The position numbers were made by a program, and so were the translations under genes. This document shows, piece after piece, positions 45,756 through 53,900 of a stretch of 64,000 nucleotides of DNA. Source of the stretch: Brevundimonas lenta. GTDB taxonomy: Bacteria; Pseudomonadota; Alphaproteobacteria; Caulobacterales; Caulobacteraceae. Location: positions 496,001 to 560,000 of the forward strand of contig NZ_JACIDM010000002.1 of assembly GCF_014196335.1 (NCBI RefSeq), written 5' to 3'. Each line of letters opens with the position of its first letter. Position 1 is the stretch's first letter. Below the pieces are notes generated by a model that was given only the letters and a program-made list of their open reading frames with translations, was not told the DNA's origin and searched no databases.

Positions 45756-46232
45756 TCAGGCCGGCGGGTTGTGGCGGGCGAACACGCGGGTCGCGCCCGA
45801 GCGAAGCACCAGCAGGGTGTCGTAGGGCTCCTTGTGCCCCTGCGGCGTCTCCATGCCGGGCGAACCGAGCGGCATGCCCGGGACCGCGACGCCCACCGCC
45901 GCCGGTCTCTCGGTCAGCAGTCGAATGACGTCCGGGGCCGGCACATGACCCTCGACCAGATAACCATCGATCAGACCGGTATGACAGGAGGCGAGCGCGT
46001 CCGGCATGCCGCGGCTGCTCCGGACCGATTGAAGGCTCGGAAGGACGGTGATGGTGGTGGTGAAGCCCGCCTGGCGCATGTGCGCGATCCAGGCGTCGCA
46101 ACAGGCGCAGGTCGGCGTCTTGAAGACCGTGAGGTTTCTGGACGGACGGGTCTGGGCGCAGGCGGACCCGCCCATGCCGATGAAGACGGCCGCGCCCATC
46201 AGCAGACGACGGTTCAGATTGGCGGGATTCAA
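45756..46232 (-). CDS. DUF411 metal-binding protein
   Basis: Secreted protein with the DUF411 signature VFKTPTCACCDAWIAHMRQAGF, then LIDGYLVEGHVPAPDVIRLL and PGMPLGSPGME. DUF411 proteins occur widely in copper and heavy-metal loci. The TTG start at 46232 overlaps the acyltransferase stop (TTGA) and has GGGAGA six bases upstream; it gives a signal peptide RRLLMGAAVFIGMGGSACA. 158 aa. Confidence 0.82.
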   Translation of the reverse strand: MNPANLNRRLLMGAAVFIGMGGSACAQTRPSRNLTVFKTPTCACCDAWIAHMRQAGFTTTITVLPSLQSVRSSRGMPDALASCHTGLIDGYLVEGHVPAPDVIRLLTERPAAVGVAVPGMPLGSPGMETPQGHKEPYDTLLVLRSGATRVFARHNPPA

Positions 46233-47383
46233 AAGGGTTCTCCCTGATCGCTGTGGACGGATCGCTGCGCCTCGACAGGGTCTGCGCGCTGCGGTGCCAG
46301 CCGCGCCCGCAGCCACCGTCGGCCGGGCTGCTCGACGAAGAGATGGATGGCGGCCGCGGCGGCGAGCGTCAACACAAGCATGTCGGCCAGTTCGACCAGG
46401 CCCATTCGATAGTCGGCACCCCAGCCGGCGAACGCCTGCGCCGCGTTACGCCACACCATCAGGATGGGGATGTGGACGAGATAGAGGGCGAACGAAGCCT
46501 CGCCGGCGAACAGAAGCACGGGGTGAGACAGGAAGGTCCGGACCGGAGCCTTGGCCAACAGGGCAAGCGACAGGATGAGGGGACCGGCCGCCGCCACGAT
46601 GACCCGGTCGTCGGCGCCGATCTGCATGAGCGTCAGCAGCAGGGTCGTGGTGACCAGGGCGCCCATGAGGGACATTCGCGGCGAAGGCGTCCAGCGCTGA
46701 CCGAGATAGTAGAGGCCAATCCCGTAAAGGAATTCGGGAACGATCCGCAGGATCCCGAGGCTGTCCTCGGCCCGAGGCAGCATCCGGCCGAACCAGGCGC
46801 GGTAGAAGGCGTCGAGGGCGACGAACAACAGCATGGCGAGTGCGATCAAGACCCACGGCCTGGCCCGCAGCCGGAGCGCGAGGGCGGCATAGGCGGGGAA
46901 GGCCAGATAGGCGAACCACTCCGCCGACAGCGACCAGGCCGGTCCGTTCCAGAGCGCCATGCTCTGGCGCGGGAACCACGCCTGGACGAGCAGAAGGGTT
47001 CCCGCGAAGTCGACGGGATTGAACCGGCCAGGCTCGAGCCCGACGCCGAACACAGGCGCGATCAGCACCAGCCCAAGCATGGCCAGGAGGATGAACAGGT
47101 GAGCCGGATAGACCCGGGCGAGGCGCGCCGCCAGGAATCGACCGTAGTTCGGGGCCCTGTCTCCCTGCAGGTAGACGTGGGTCAGGATGAAGCCCGACAG
47201 GATGAAGAAGACATCCACGCCCAGGCGCGCGCGGTTCAGCAAGCCCGCGCTCTCCGCCGGGAGCGTCCAGTAGAGCTGGAAGTGAAACAGCACGACGCCG
47301 AGGGCGAGAAAGAACCTCACGCCCGTGAGCGGATCGAGCACGTCGGGGAATGGAACCCGCGTGGGCCCTGCTCTGTCGCTCAC
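46229..47383 (-). CDS. Acyltransferase 3 family membrane protein (OafA/YrhL-like)
   Basis: 384-aa integral membrane O-acyltransferase: LTGVRFFLALGVVLFHFQLYW holds the conserved His, followed by GVDVFFILSGFILTHVY, ARLARVYPAHLF and about ten TM helices. Such enzymes acetylate sugars or envelope polymers. The GTG at 47383 (GGGGA upstream) puts the family's N-terminal motif at the right place. Its presence within a copper block is unexplained. Confidence 0.88.
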   Translation of the reverse strand: MSDRAGPTRVPFPDVLDPLTGVRFFLALGVVLFHFQLYWTLPAESAGLLNRARLGVDVFFILSGFILTHVYLQGDRAPNYGRFLAARLARVYPAHLFILLAMLGLVLIAPVFGVGLEPGRFNPVDFAGTLLLVQAWFPRQSMALWNGPAWSLSAEWFAYLAFPAYAALALRLRARPWVLIALAMLLFVALDAFYRAWFGRMLPRAEDSLGILRIVPEFLYGIGLYYLGQRWTPSPRMSLMGALVTTTLLLTLMQIGADDRVIVAAAGPLILSLALLAKAPVRTFLSHPVLLFAGEASFALYLVHIPILMVWRNAAQAFAGWGADYRMGLVELADMLVLTLAAAAAIHLFVEQPGRRWLRARLAPQRADPVEAQRSVHSDQGEPF

Positions 47384-47447
47384 GTCTTTTCCCCGGACGA
47401 CAGGGCGCGTCCCGGTCGTTCTCTGGTATCTACGCGGGCGACGGCTC

Positions 47448-47465
47448 GTCCCCTCGTGAGGGGAC
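47448..47465. repeat. Perfect 18-bp palindrome in the promoter of the cnrYXH-like operon
   Basis: GTCCCCTC-GT-GAGGGGAC. The right arm contains the GGGGA proposed as the -35 element of the ECF promoter, so a protein bound here would compete with the sigma factor. It lies in the divergent region between the acyltransferase and the cnrY-like gene. Confidence 0.6.
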
Positions 47466-47483
47466 CGGAAGGCCGGCGCGTAT
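47460..47483 (+). promoter_or_regulatory. Predicted ECF-sigma promoter of the cnrYXH-like operon
   Basis: GGGGA, 14 bases, CGTAT; the -10-like element ends 28 bp before the start codon at 47512. The same arrangement precedes the multicopper oxidase gene (48868-48891), which suggests autoregulation by the sigma factor of this operon. Confidence 0.6.
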
Positions 47484-47511
47484 GGCAGATGGGGCGTGAC
47501 GCAGGTGCGCA

Positions 47512-47790
47512 ATGACTGACGACATGAATGAATTGATCGCAGCGGTCGGGCCGGGCGACGCCGGCCGGCTGGTCGGCATGGAAGACGCGGTCTGGGTGCG
47601 GATCGGCGAACGCAGGGAGCGCGCCCGCATGGGTCAGGTCCGGGTCGCCGCCGTTGCACTCGCGCTGGTGATCGGCGTCGCGAACGGAGGGCTGATGCTC
47701 ATGGCTCCGCGGCCGGAGCCGTCCGAGATGCGGATTTTCACCGTCTCGGCGGGCTTGTCGCCTCTCTCCGGCCTGGACGTTCGGGGATGA
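47512..47790 (+). CDS. CnrY-like membrane anti-sigma factor
   Basis: 92 aa, close to the 95 aa of CnrY from Cupriavidus metallidurans. A cytoplasmic N-terminus (about residues 1-43), one TM (VAAVALALVIGVANGGLMLM) and a periplasmic tail ending SAGLSPLSGLDVRG, which resembles the SPFGLLIG end of CnrY. It would hold the sigma factor at the membrane until the CnrX-like sensor binds metal. It overlaps the next gene by four bases (ATGA). Confidence 0.7.
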   Translation: MTDDMNELIAAVGPGDAGRLVGMEDAVWVRIGERRERARMGQVRVAAVALALVIGVANGGLMLMAPRPEPSEMRIFTVSAGLSPLSGLDVRG

Positions 47791-48227
47791 GGGCCGCCTG
47801 GAAGTCGATCGTTATCACGGCCATCCTGGCCGCGCTGGCCAGCGGCGCGGCGACCTGGGCGAGCGCGACCTGGGTCATGCGGGAGCGGCAACCGCCAAGC
47901 CTGCACAGCGTCGTCCATGAGAAACTCGACCTGAGCCCTGAGCAGGATCGACGGCTCGACGTGGTCGAAGCCCGGTTCGCCGCTCAGCGGCCGGCGCTCG
48001 AAGCGGAAGTCCGCGCGGCCAATCGCGAACTGGCGGCCGCCATCGCCGCCAGTGACGGCGACACGCCCCAGGTCCAGGCCGCGGTCGATCATTTCCACGC
48101 GGCCATGGGCGATCTGCAGAAGGCGACGATCACCCATGTGTTCGAGATGCGATCCGTCCTGACCCCGGCGCAGGCCGAGGTGTTCGACGCCGCGGTCGTC
48201 GAGGCCCTGCACGACGACGCCGGCTAA
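47787..48227 (+). CDS. CnrX-like periplasmic metal sensor
   Basis: 146 aa (CnrX is 148). An N-terminal membrane anchor (SIVITAILAALASGAATWASATWV), then a four-helix metal-sensing hook. All five ligands known for CnrX (His42, His46, Glu63, His119, Met123) have exact counterparts shifted by two: His40, His44, Glu61, His117, Met121. In CnrX these bind Ni(II)/Co(II) and trigger sigma release. Here the neighbouring genes are for copper, so the sensed ion is open. Confidence 0.85.
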   Translation: MRAAWKSIVITAILAALASGAATWASATWVMRERQPPSLHSVVHEKLDLSPEQDRRLDVVEARFAAQRPALEAEVRAANRELAAAIAASDGDTPQVQAAVDHFHAAMGDLQKATITHVFEMRSVLTPAQAEVFDAAVVEALHDDAG

Positions 48228-48236
48228 GCGCCGCGC

Positions 48237-48806
48237 GTGGGTGCCGAGCAGAGCATCGAGGCCCGTGCGGCGACCGGAGACCGGGCCGCCTTCACCGCCT
48301 TGATGGCCGCCACAAAGGCCGATCTCTACCGGTTCGTGCGCCGCTATGTCGGCGACGAGTCCGAAGCGCATGACGTGCTTCAGGAAAGCTATGCGTCCGC
48401 CTGGCTCGCCCTGCGGCGGTATGATCCGGCGCGGCCGTTCGACGTCTGGCTGCGCTCCATCGCCCTCAACAAATGTCGAGACTGGGGCCGGCGGCGCGCG
48501 GTGCGCCGGGTCGTGCGCGGCGTCATGGGCCTGGAGGCGCCCGAGGCGGCGGCGGTGGGCGACGACGCGCCCTCACCCGAGACCCGGCTGGACGATCAGC
48601 GCAGGGCCGAAGCTCTGCAACGCGCCTTGCGGGACCTTCCCGACGCCCTGAAGGGGCCGCTTCTGCTCGCCACGCTCGAGGGACGGTCTCACGCCGAGAT
48701 CGCCTCGATCCTCGGCATCACGCCCAAGGCGGTCGAGACCCGCGTCGCCCGCGCCCGCAAGACCTTGGCGGCGGCTCTGGGCCAGGCTTCCGGCGGAGAC
48801 GCTTGA
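48237..48806 (+). CDS. CnrH-like ECF sigma factor
   Basis: 189 aa (CnrH is 191) with region 2 (DLYRFVRRYVGDESEAHDVLQESYASAWLAL) and region 4 (LPDALKGPLLLATLEGRSHAEIASILGITPKAVETRVARARK). GTG start at 48237, nine bases after the cnrX-like stop. The Y-X-H order and sizes copy the cnr and ncc systems. It probably reads the GGGGA-N14-CGTAT promoters at 47460 and 48868. Confidence 0.85.
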   Translation: MGAEQSIEARAATGDRAAFTALMAATKADLYRFVRRYVGDESEAHDVLQESYASAWLALRRYDPARPFDVWLRSIALNKCRDWGRRRAVRRVVRGVMGLEAPEAAAVGDDAPSPETRLDDQRRAEALQRALRDLPDALKGPLLLATLEGRSHAEIASILGITPKAVETRVARARKTLAAALGQASGGDA

Positions 48807-48867
48807 CCTTGCCATGATGGGAAGGTGCAGAAGCCGCGATCCCGACGTCTGTGGCGTCCTGACGCAA

Positions 48868-48891
48868 GGGGAATGCCGCCCGGCTGCGTAT
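48868..48891 (+). promoter_or_regulatory. Predicted ECF-sigma promoter of the copA-copB operon
   Basis: GGGGA, 14 bases, CGTAT; the -10-like element ends 43 bp before the multicopper oxidase start. Same elements and spacing as at 47460-47483. Confidence 0.6.
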
Positions 48892-48934
48892 CTGAACGAA
48901 CGGCTGAATAGCCCGACCAAGGAATTTCTCGCCT

Positions 48935-50746
48935 ATGTCTACGCCCCGCCTCGATCGCCGAACGCTTCTCCGTGGCGCAGCCGCCGGCGGCGGGCTGCTG
49001 GGCCTGCAGGGTCTGCTCCCCGCCTGGGCGCAAACCGGATCGGCGGGACTGCGGGCGGATCTTCCGACGCTGACGGGACCGAACATCGACCTGACCGTCG
49101 GACACACGCCCTTCACCGTGGGCGGCCGCACCGGCCATGCGGTGACCATCAACGGCGTTCTGCCGGCGCCGCTGCTGCGCCTTAGAGAAGGCCAGAACGT
49201 CCGGCTGGCGGTGACCAATACGCTGGACGAGGACACCTCGATCCACTGGCACGGCCTGCTCGTCCCGTTCCAGATGGACGGCGTGCCCGGCATCAGCTTC
49301 CCCGGCATCCGGGCGCGTGAAACCTTCGTCTACGAGTTCCCGATCAAGCAGTCGGGCACCTTCTGGTATCACAGCCACTCCAACCTTCAGGAGGCGATGG
49401 GCCACTACGGTCCGATCGTCATCGACCCGGCGAACGCCGATCCGGTCGCCTACGAGCGCGAGCATGTGCTGGTCCTGTCGGACTGGAGTTTCATGCATCC
49501 GCACGAAATCCTGGCCAAGCTGAAGAAGAGCCCGGGCTACTTCAACCAGCAGCGCACCACGCTGGCGGGGCTTATGGACGGCAGCGACCGCATGAGCCTG
49601 GAGGAACGGCGCATGTGGGGCCAGATGCGGATGGACCCGCGCGACATCCTCGACGTCAGCGGATCGACCTACACCTATCTGATCAACGGCCATGGGCCGC
49701 AGGAGAACTGGACCGGCCTGTTCCGGCCCGGCGAGCGGGTGCGGCTGCGCATCATCAACGCGTCGGCCATGTCCATCTTCAACGTTCGCATCCCGGGCTT
49801 GCCGATGACCGTGGTGCAGGCCGACGGCGAGAACGTGCGCCCGGTCGAGACGGACGAGTTCCAAATTTCAGTCGCCGAGACCTACGACGTCATCGTCCAG
49901 CCGACCGAGGACCGCGCCTACACCATCGTCTCCGAAGCCATCGACCGGTCCGGCATGGGCCGGGCAACCCTGGCGCCGCGCCTGGGCATGACCGCCGAGG
50001 TCCCTCCCCTGCGCGAGGTCCCGAACCTCACCATGCGCGACATGGGCATGGGCGGCATGGATCACGGCGCGATGGGCGACATGTCCGGTATGGACCATGA
50101 CGCGATGTCCGGCATGGACCACGCGGCTCCGACCCAGAACGCGCCCGCAGCCGGCGAGATGGCCGGGATGTCCATGTCGGGCATGAACATGCGCGATCCC
50201 GAGAACGCTCCGCCCGACATGGCGGTGGGCGTCGGCGTCGATGCGATCGCCATGGACCCCGCCAACCGTCTGGGTGAGCGTCCGATCGGTCTCACGACCG
50301 TCGATCATCGCGTCCTCGTCTACACCGACCTGGTGTCACTCCAGCCGAACAAGGACCCGCGCCCCCCGTCTCGGACGATGGAGATCCACCTGACCGGCAA
50401 CATGGAGCGGTTCATGTGGGGCTTCGACGGCCGAAAGTTCAGCGAACTGGTCGAACCGATCCGCTTCGAGCGCAACGAGCGGGTGCGGGTGACCCTGGTC
50501 AACGACACCATGATGGCCCACCCGATCCATCTGCATGGTCATTTCTTTGAACTGGTGACCGGCGGACCGGCCGGGCACCAGCCCCTCAAGCACACGGTCA
50601 ACGTCGCGCCCGGCGGCAAGGTGACCTTCGATCTGACCGCCGACGCGCCCGGTGATTGGGCCTTCCACTGCCACATGCTGATGCACATGCACGCCGGCAT
50701 GTTCAATGTTGTGACGGTGCGGCCCATGGACGGAGCTGCGTCATGA
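48935..50746 (+). CDS. copA: Multicopper oxidase CopA (copper resistance system)
   Basis: Periplasmic cuprous oxidase of the PcoA/CopA type. Tat signal (DRRTLLRGAAAGGGLLGL); copper-site motifs HWHGLLVPFQMDGVPG, FWYHSHSN, HPIHLHGHFFEL and HCHMLMHMHAGM; a Met-rich region (MGMGGMDHGAMGDMSGMD and GEMAGMSMSGMNM, about residues 370-425) expected to bind Cu(I). 603 aa. It overlaps copB by ATGA. Not to be confused with the ATPase at 40134, which by convention shares the symbol. Confidence 0.95.
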   Translation: MSTPRLDRRTLLRGAAAGGGLLGLQGLLPAWAQTGSAGLRADLPTLTGPNIDLTVGHTPFTVGGRTGHAVTINGVLPAPLLRLREGQNVRLAVTNTLDEDTSIHWHGLLVPFQMDGVPGISFPGIRARETFVYEFPIKQSGTFWYHSHSNLQEAMGHYGPIVIDPANADPVAYEREHVLVLSDWSFMHPHEILAKLKKSPGYFNQQRTTLAGLMDGSDRMSLEERRMWGQMRMDPRDILDVSGSTYTYLINGHGPQENWTGLFRPGERVRLRIINASAMSIFNVRIPGLPMTVVQADGENVRPVETDEFQISVAETYDVIVQPTEDRAYTIVSEAIDRSGMGRATLAPRLGMTAEVPPLREVPNLTMRDMGMGGMDHGAMGDMSGMDHDAMSGMDHAAPTQNAPAAGEMAGMSMSGMNMRDPENAPPDMAVGVGVDAIAMDPANRLGERPIGLTTVDHRVLVYTDLVSLQPNKDPRPPSRTMEIHLTGNMERFMWGFDGRKFSELVEPIRFERNERVRVTLVNDTMMAHPIHLHGHFFELVTGGPAGHQPLKHTVNVAPGGKVTFDLTADAPGDWAFHCHMLMHMHAGMFNVVTVRPMDGAAS

Positions 50747-51936
50747 ACCGCCTCGCCGTCGCCCTCGCCCCGCTGGTGCTCGCCGCCAGCGCCTTCAGCG
50801 CCCAGGCCCAGGACCCTCACGCGGGCCACACGATGCCGGCGACCGCGGCGCCGACGCGCCCCGCGCCAGCACCGCGGCCCACGCCACAGGCGCCGGCCCG
50901 ACCGGCGCAGGATCCGCACGCCGGTCACGTCATGCCGCCCGCGCAGACGCCGCCCGCCGCGGATCCGCATGCAGGCCACCAGATGCCGGCGCAGCCCGCG
51001 CCCGTAGACCCGCACGCGGGACACCAGATGCCGGCGGCGACGCCCGGCCAGGCTGATCCGCACGCGGGCCACGACATGTCGGCCATGTCGCCCGCGCAGA
51101 CCGACCCTCACGCCGGGCATGACATGTCGACCATGAGCATGGGGCCGCCCGATGTGGCGACCAGCGCCGACAATCCCGGCCGCCCTCCGGAGGACCCACT
51201 CCCGCCCGCCGCCCTGGCCGGCCCTGTCCACGCCGCCGATCTCGTCTTCGGCGCCGAGGCCATGGCCGCCTCTCGCCGGACCCTGATTCACGAAAACGGC
51301 GACGTCCGCACCACGGCCGTCATTCTCGATCGCCTCGAAGCCGGCTTCGGCGACGACGGCGAGACCTACCTCTGGGACGTCCAGGGCTGGACGGGCGGCG
51401 ACATCAACCGCTTCTGGTGGAAATCCGAGGGCGAAGGCGACTTCGGCGGCGAGCTCGAGGAGGCTGAAGTCCAGGCGCTCTACAGCCGCGCGGTCACGCC
51501 CTTCTGGGACGTCCAGGCCGGCGTGCGTCAGGACTTCCGGCCCGACGGCGAGGATACGACGCATCTGGTCCTTGGCCTGCAGGGCCTGGCGCCCCATTGG
51601 TGGGAGCTTGACGCCGCCGCCTTCCTGTCGACCGACGGCGACCTGACCGCCCGCGTCGAGGCCGAATACGACCAGCGCATCACCCAGCGCCTGATCCTTC
51701 AGCCCCGCCTCGAAATCGACGCTTCGGCCAGCGACATTCCGGAACTGGAGATCGGTTCGGGCCTGTCCTCGATCGAGGCGGGCCTGCGACTGCGCTACGA
51801 ATTCCGCAAGGAGTTCGCCCCCTATGTCGGCATCGAGTGGAGCCGCGCGTTCGGCGATACCGCCGACTACATCGAGGCCCGAGGCGGCGAGACCGACGAC
51901 ACCCGCTTCGTCGTCGGCCTCAAGGCCTGGTTCTAA
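50743..51936 (+). CDS. copB: Outer-membrane copper resistance protein CopB with DPHAGH repeats
   Basis: 397 aa: a signal peptide (MNRLAVALAPLVLAASAFSAQA), then six DPHAGH(x)M repeats within about 120 Pro-rich residues, and a C-terminal beta-barrel domain (DLVFGAEAMAASRRTLIHENG ... FVVGLKAWF) typical of CopB. The repeats offer Asp/His/Met ligands for copper. Translationally coupled to copA. Confidence 0.93.
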   Translation: MNRLAVALAPLVLAASAFSAQAQDPHAGHTMPATAAPTRPAPAPRPTPQAPARPAQDPHAGHVMPPAQTPPAADPHAGHQMPAQPAPVDPHAGHQMPAATPGQADPHAGHDMSAMSPAQTDPHAGHDMSTMSMGPPDVATSADNPGRPPEDPLPPAALAGPVHAADLVFGAEAMAASRRTLIHENGDVRTTAVILDRLEAGFGDDGETYLWDVQGWTGGDINRFWWKSEGEGDFGGELEEAEVQALYSRAVTPFWDVQAGVRQDFRPDGEDTTHLVLGLQGLAPHWWELDAAAFLSTDGDLTARVEAEYDQRITQRLILQPRLEIDASASDIPELEIGSGLSSIEAGLRLRYEFRKEFAPYVGIEWSRAFGDTADYIEARGGETDDTRFVVGLKAWF

Positions 51937-51953
51937 CCGAAGGAGACCACCCC

Positions 51954-52340
51954 ATGATGATCCGCACTCTCGTTGTCACCGCCGCCCTCGCGTTCGCCGG
52001 CGCCGCCGCCGCCCAGGACCCGCATGCGGGTCACGCTATGCCGGCCCAGGCCGCTGCGCCCCAATCCGGCATCACGACCGTTCCTGCGAATGGCGCGATG
52101 ACCCAGGGGTCGCCCGAGCGGTTCAGCGTCACCTTCCCCCACGCCATGGTCCTCAAAACCGTCGCCCTCTCCGCCGAGGGTCAGGCTCCGGTCGACGTCA
52201 CTGTCCCCGCCGCGCCGGCTGCCGCCACCGTCGGCGTGGCTCTTCCGCGGCTCGCGCCGGGCACCTACACTGCCGCCTGGACCGCCGAAGGCCCGGACGG
52301 TCACAAGATGTCCGGTTCCGTCAGCTTCATGGTTCACTAG
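51954..52340 (+). CDS. CopC-like periplasmic protein with an N-terminal DPHAGHAM motif
   Basis: 128 aa: signal peptide (MMIRTLVVTAALAFAGAAAA), then QDPHAGHAMP, the same motif repeated in the upstream CopB, then a CopC-type beta-sandwich (SPERFSVTFPHAMVLKTVAL; PGTYTAAWTAEGPDGHKMSGSVSFMV cut here as family-typical blocks). A strong AAGGAG precedes the ATG. A second copC homologue beside the one at 43248. Confidence 0.85.
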   Translation: MMIRTLVVTAALAFAGAAAAQDPHAGHAMPAQAAAPQSGITTVPANGAMTQGSPERFSVTFPHAMVLKTVALSAEGQAPVDVTVPAAPAAATVGVALPRLAPGTYTAAWTAEGPDGHKMSGSVSFMVH

Positions 52341-52350
52341 GAGAACGACG

Positions 52351-52575
52351 ATGAAGGTTTCCAACCTGCTGGCCGCCGCCGGCGCGATCCTGACCCTGAG
52401 CGCGGGCGCGGCTCTGGCGGCCGAAGGCTGCGATTGTTGCAAGGACATGGCCGCAGACGCCCCCATGACGTGCTGCGACGAGATGAAGACCGAGCCCGCC
52501 CCGGCCGAACCCGCGCCGCCCGCGCCGGCGCCATCGGACACGCCGGCGCCCCAGGGGCATGCCGACCACAACTGA
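52351..52575 (+). CDS. Small secreted Cys/Met/His protein
   Basis: 74 aa: a signal peptide (MKVSNLLAAAGAILTLSAGAALA), then EGCDCCKDMAADAPMTCCDEM with five Cys and two Met between, then a long Pro/Ala linker and GHADHN at the end. It is the last gene of the copA-copB operon, ten bases after the previous stop. Presumed periplasmic copper-binding protein; family unknown to me. Confidence 0.7.
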   Translation: MKVSNLLAAAGAILTLSAGAALAAEGCDCCKDMAADAPMTCCDEMKTEPAPAEPAPPAPAPSDTPAPQGHADHN

Positions 52576-52628
52576 TCGACCCGGTCCGATCGTGTCCGCA
52601 GCCCCTTCGGGGCCGGAACGATCGGACA

Positions 52629-52928
52629 TCAGCTTGTCCTGCTCCCATCCTCGGCCTCCTCCGCGTCGGAGAATGACCGGGCGGCGTCCAGTCGAACGAA
52701 GTGCACGGTTTCGGCTCGCGTTTTCGGCTCGGCCACGAAGCCGGCGTCCGCGAACGCAATGTGTTGGGGCATCACTGGCCCGGATGGATCCGCTCGCCAC
52801 CATCCGTCCACGGCCGCGGCTTTGGGCAGGATGCCGCCTACAATCCGTTCGATGTCCCGAAAAGTCAGATTCACTTCAGCCCGCTTCTGCCGGCGAAGAA
52901 AGGATGCGAGGGGCGCGTATTTGGCCAT
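52629..52928 (-). CDS. DUF7662-like protein
   Basis: 99 aa: MAKYAPLASFLRRQKRAEVN, LTFRDIERIVGGILPKAA, then a WW pair and PSGPVMPQHIAFADAGF. The pattern of a short plus helix followed by FxDIExIxG is that of the small DUF7662 family, of unknown function. It marks the right side of the copper block. Confidence 0.6.
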   Translation of the reverse strand: MAKYAPLASFLRRQKRAEVNLTFRDIERIVGGILPKAAAVDGWWRADPSGPVMPQHIAFADAGFVAEPKTRAETVHFVRLDAARSFSDAEEAEDGSRTS

Positions 52929-53151
52929 TGGCGTGTTTTCCTCCATCGCCGTTTTCGGTCAAGGTCGACTCGCGGGATCGACCGTGAACGGTGTAGTATC
53001 CTCTGCGGCGGGCTCCGGAACGGACAGGCGCTGGTCTTGAGCCAGGGGACGCAATGCGTCGGCGGCGATCAGGGCCGAAACCTCCGGCTTCTGTACAGAA
53101 GTTCCAGGCCCGCCCCCTTCCCTTCCAGGCGCGTCGGACAGGCGACGGGGC

Positions 53152-53412
53152 TCAGCCGTCTTCAGGGTCTATGATGCCGGTGCGAACGCCGATCGCAACC
53201 GCTTCGATCCGGGTTCTGACGCCGAGCTTGGCGCAGGCCTTTTCAAGATAGCTGTCGACGGTTCGCGGAGAGAGCCCAACGATCTGGCCGATGTCCGCAG
53301 AGCTCTTCCCTCGGCTGACCCAGAGCAAGCATTCGGCTTCGCGGCCGCTCAGGAGCACGACCGGGCGACGTTCCGCGTGACGACTGGGCTCCATGGCCGG
53401 CTCCGTTCGCAT
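53152..53412 (-). CDS. LuxR-type solo HTH regulator
   Basis: 86 aa consisting almost wholly of a LuxR C-terminal DNA-binding domain: LSGREAECLLWVSRGKSSAD, IGQIVGLSPRTVDSYLEKACAKLGV. No receiver or autoinducer domain is present in the likely coding part; the open frame continues upstream but without homology. ATG 53412 chosen. It is divergent from the FecI-like sigma gene at the start of the lasso-peptide uptake operon and may control it (inference). Confidence 0.7.
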   Translation of the reverse strand: MRTEPAMEPSRHAERRPVVLLSGREAECLLWVSRGKSSADIGQIVGLSPRTVDSYLEKACAKLGVRTRIEAVAIGVRTGIIDPEDG

Positions 53413-53900
53413 TGATCTCGATGCACGGTGAGCGGGAATCAACGGCCGGGCAACGACAGTGAATTGCGGGGTGTCCGCCAATTTTTTGCGGTTGGCGCCG
53501 GCCTTACCGTAGGGCGAATTGACGCGCTTGCTCCGGGGCAAACGCCCTTCTAGACCGCCCCGGTCGGGCGCCGTGACATAGGCGCACAGCTTGAGCCGGG
53601 GTCTGTCCGAGCGACAGGGGCGCCGCTGTGGACCGAAGCAGCGGGCCTCGCGATCGCGGAGGATTCCAACGCCCGACCCCTCCGGCTTGCGCCGGGATTC
53701 CGTTTGATTCATGCTGGCCTGGCCGACGCTTGCGTTGGTGGGGCCTGGAATCCCCTGTGCGATATCAATTCATCGACGGCGTCGCGCATCGCGCGTCTGC
53801 CCGTTCCCAACGCCTGACGGCGCGCGCCTGCGTGCCTGTCCCGGGCCGTGTGGACGCGTCTGGGTTCCGGACCCTCTCGTCGAGAGGCCGGAGAACCGTG
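53413..53900. other. 488-bp divergent intergenic region
   Basis: Between the LuxR-type gene and the FecI-like sigma gene. No gene with recognisable features. It should hold the promoters of both flanking genes; no clear operator was picked out. Confidence 0.5.

Noticed and set aside
47448-47465. Palindrome read as a terminator for the acyltransferase or cnrY-like gene
   Set aside because: It lies upstream of both divergent genes and has no T-run; an operator or overlap with the promoter is more sensible.
50800-51170. Periodic repeat resembling a CRISPR or satellite array
   Set aside because: The periodicity is the in-frame DPHAGH coding repeat of CopB with unequal spacing.
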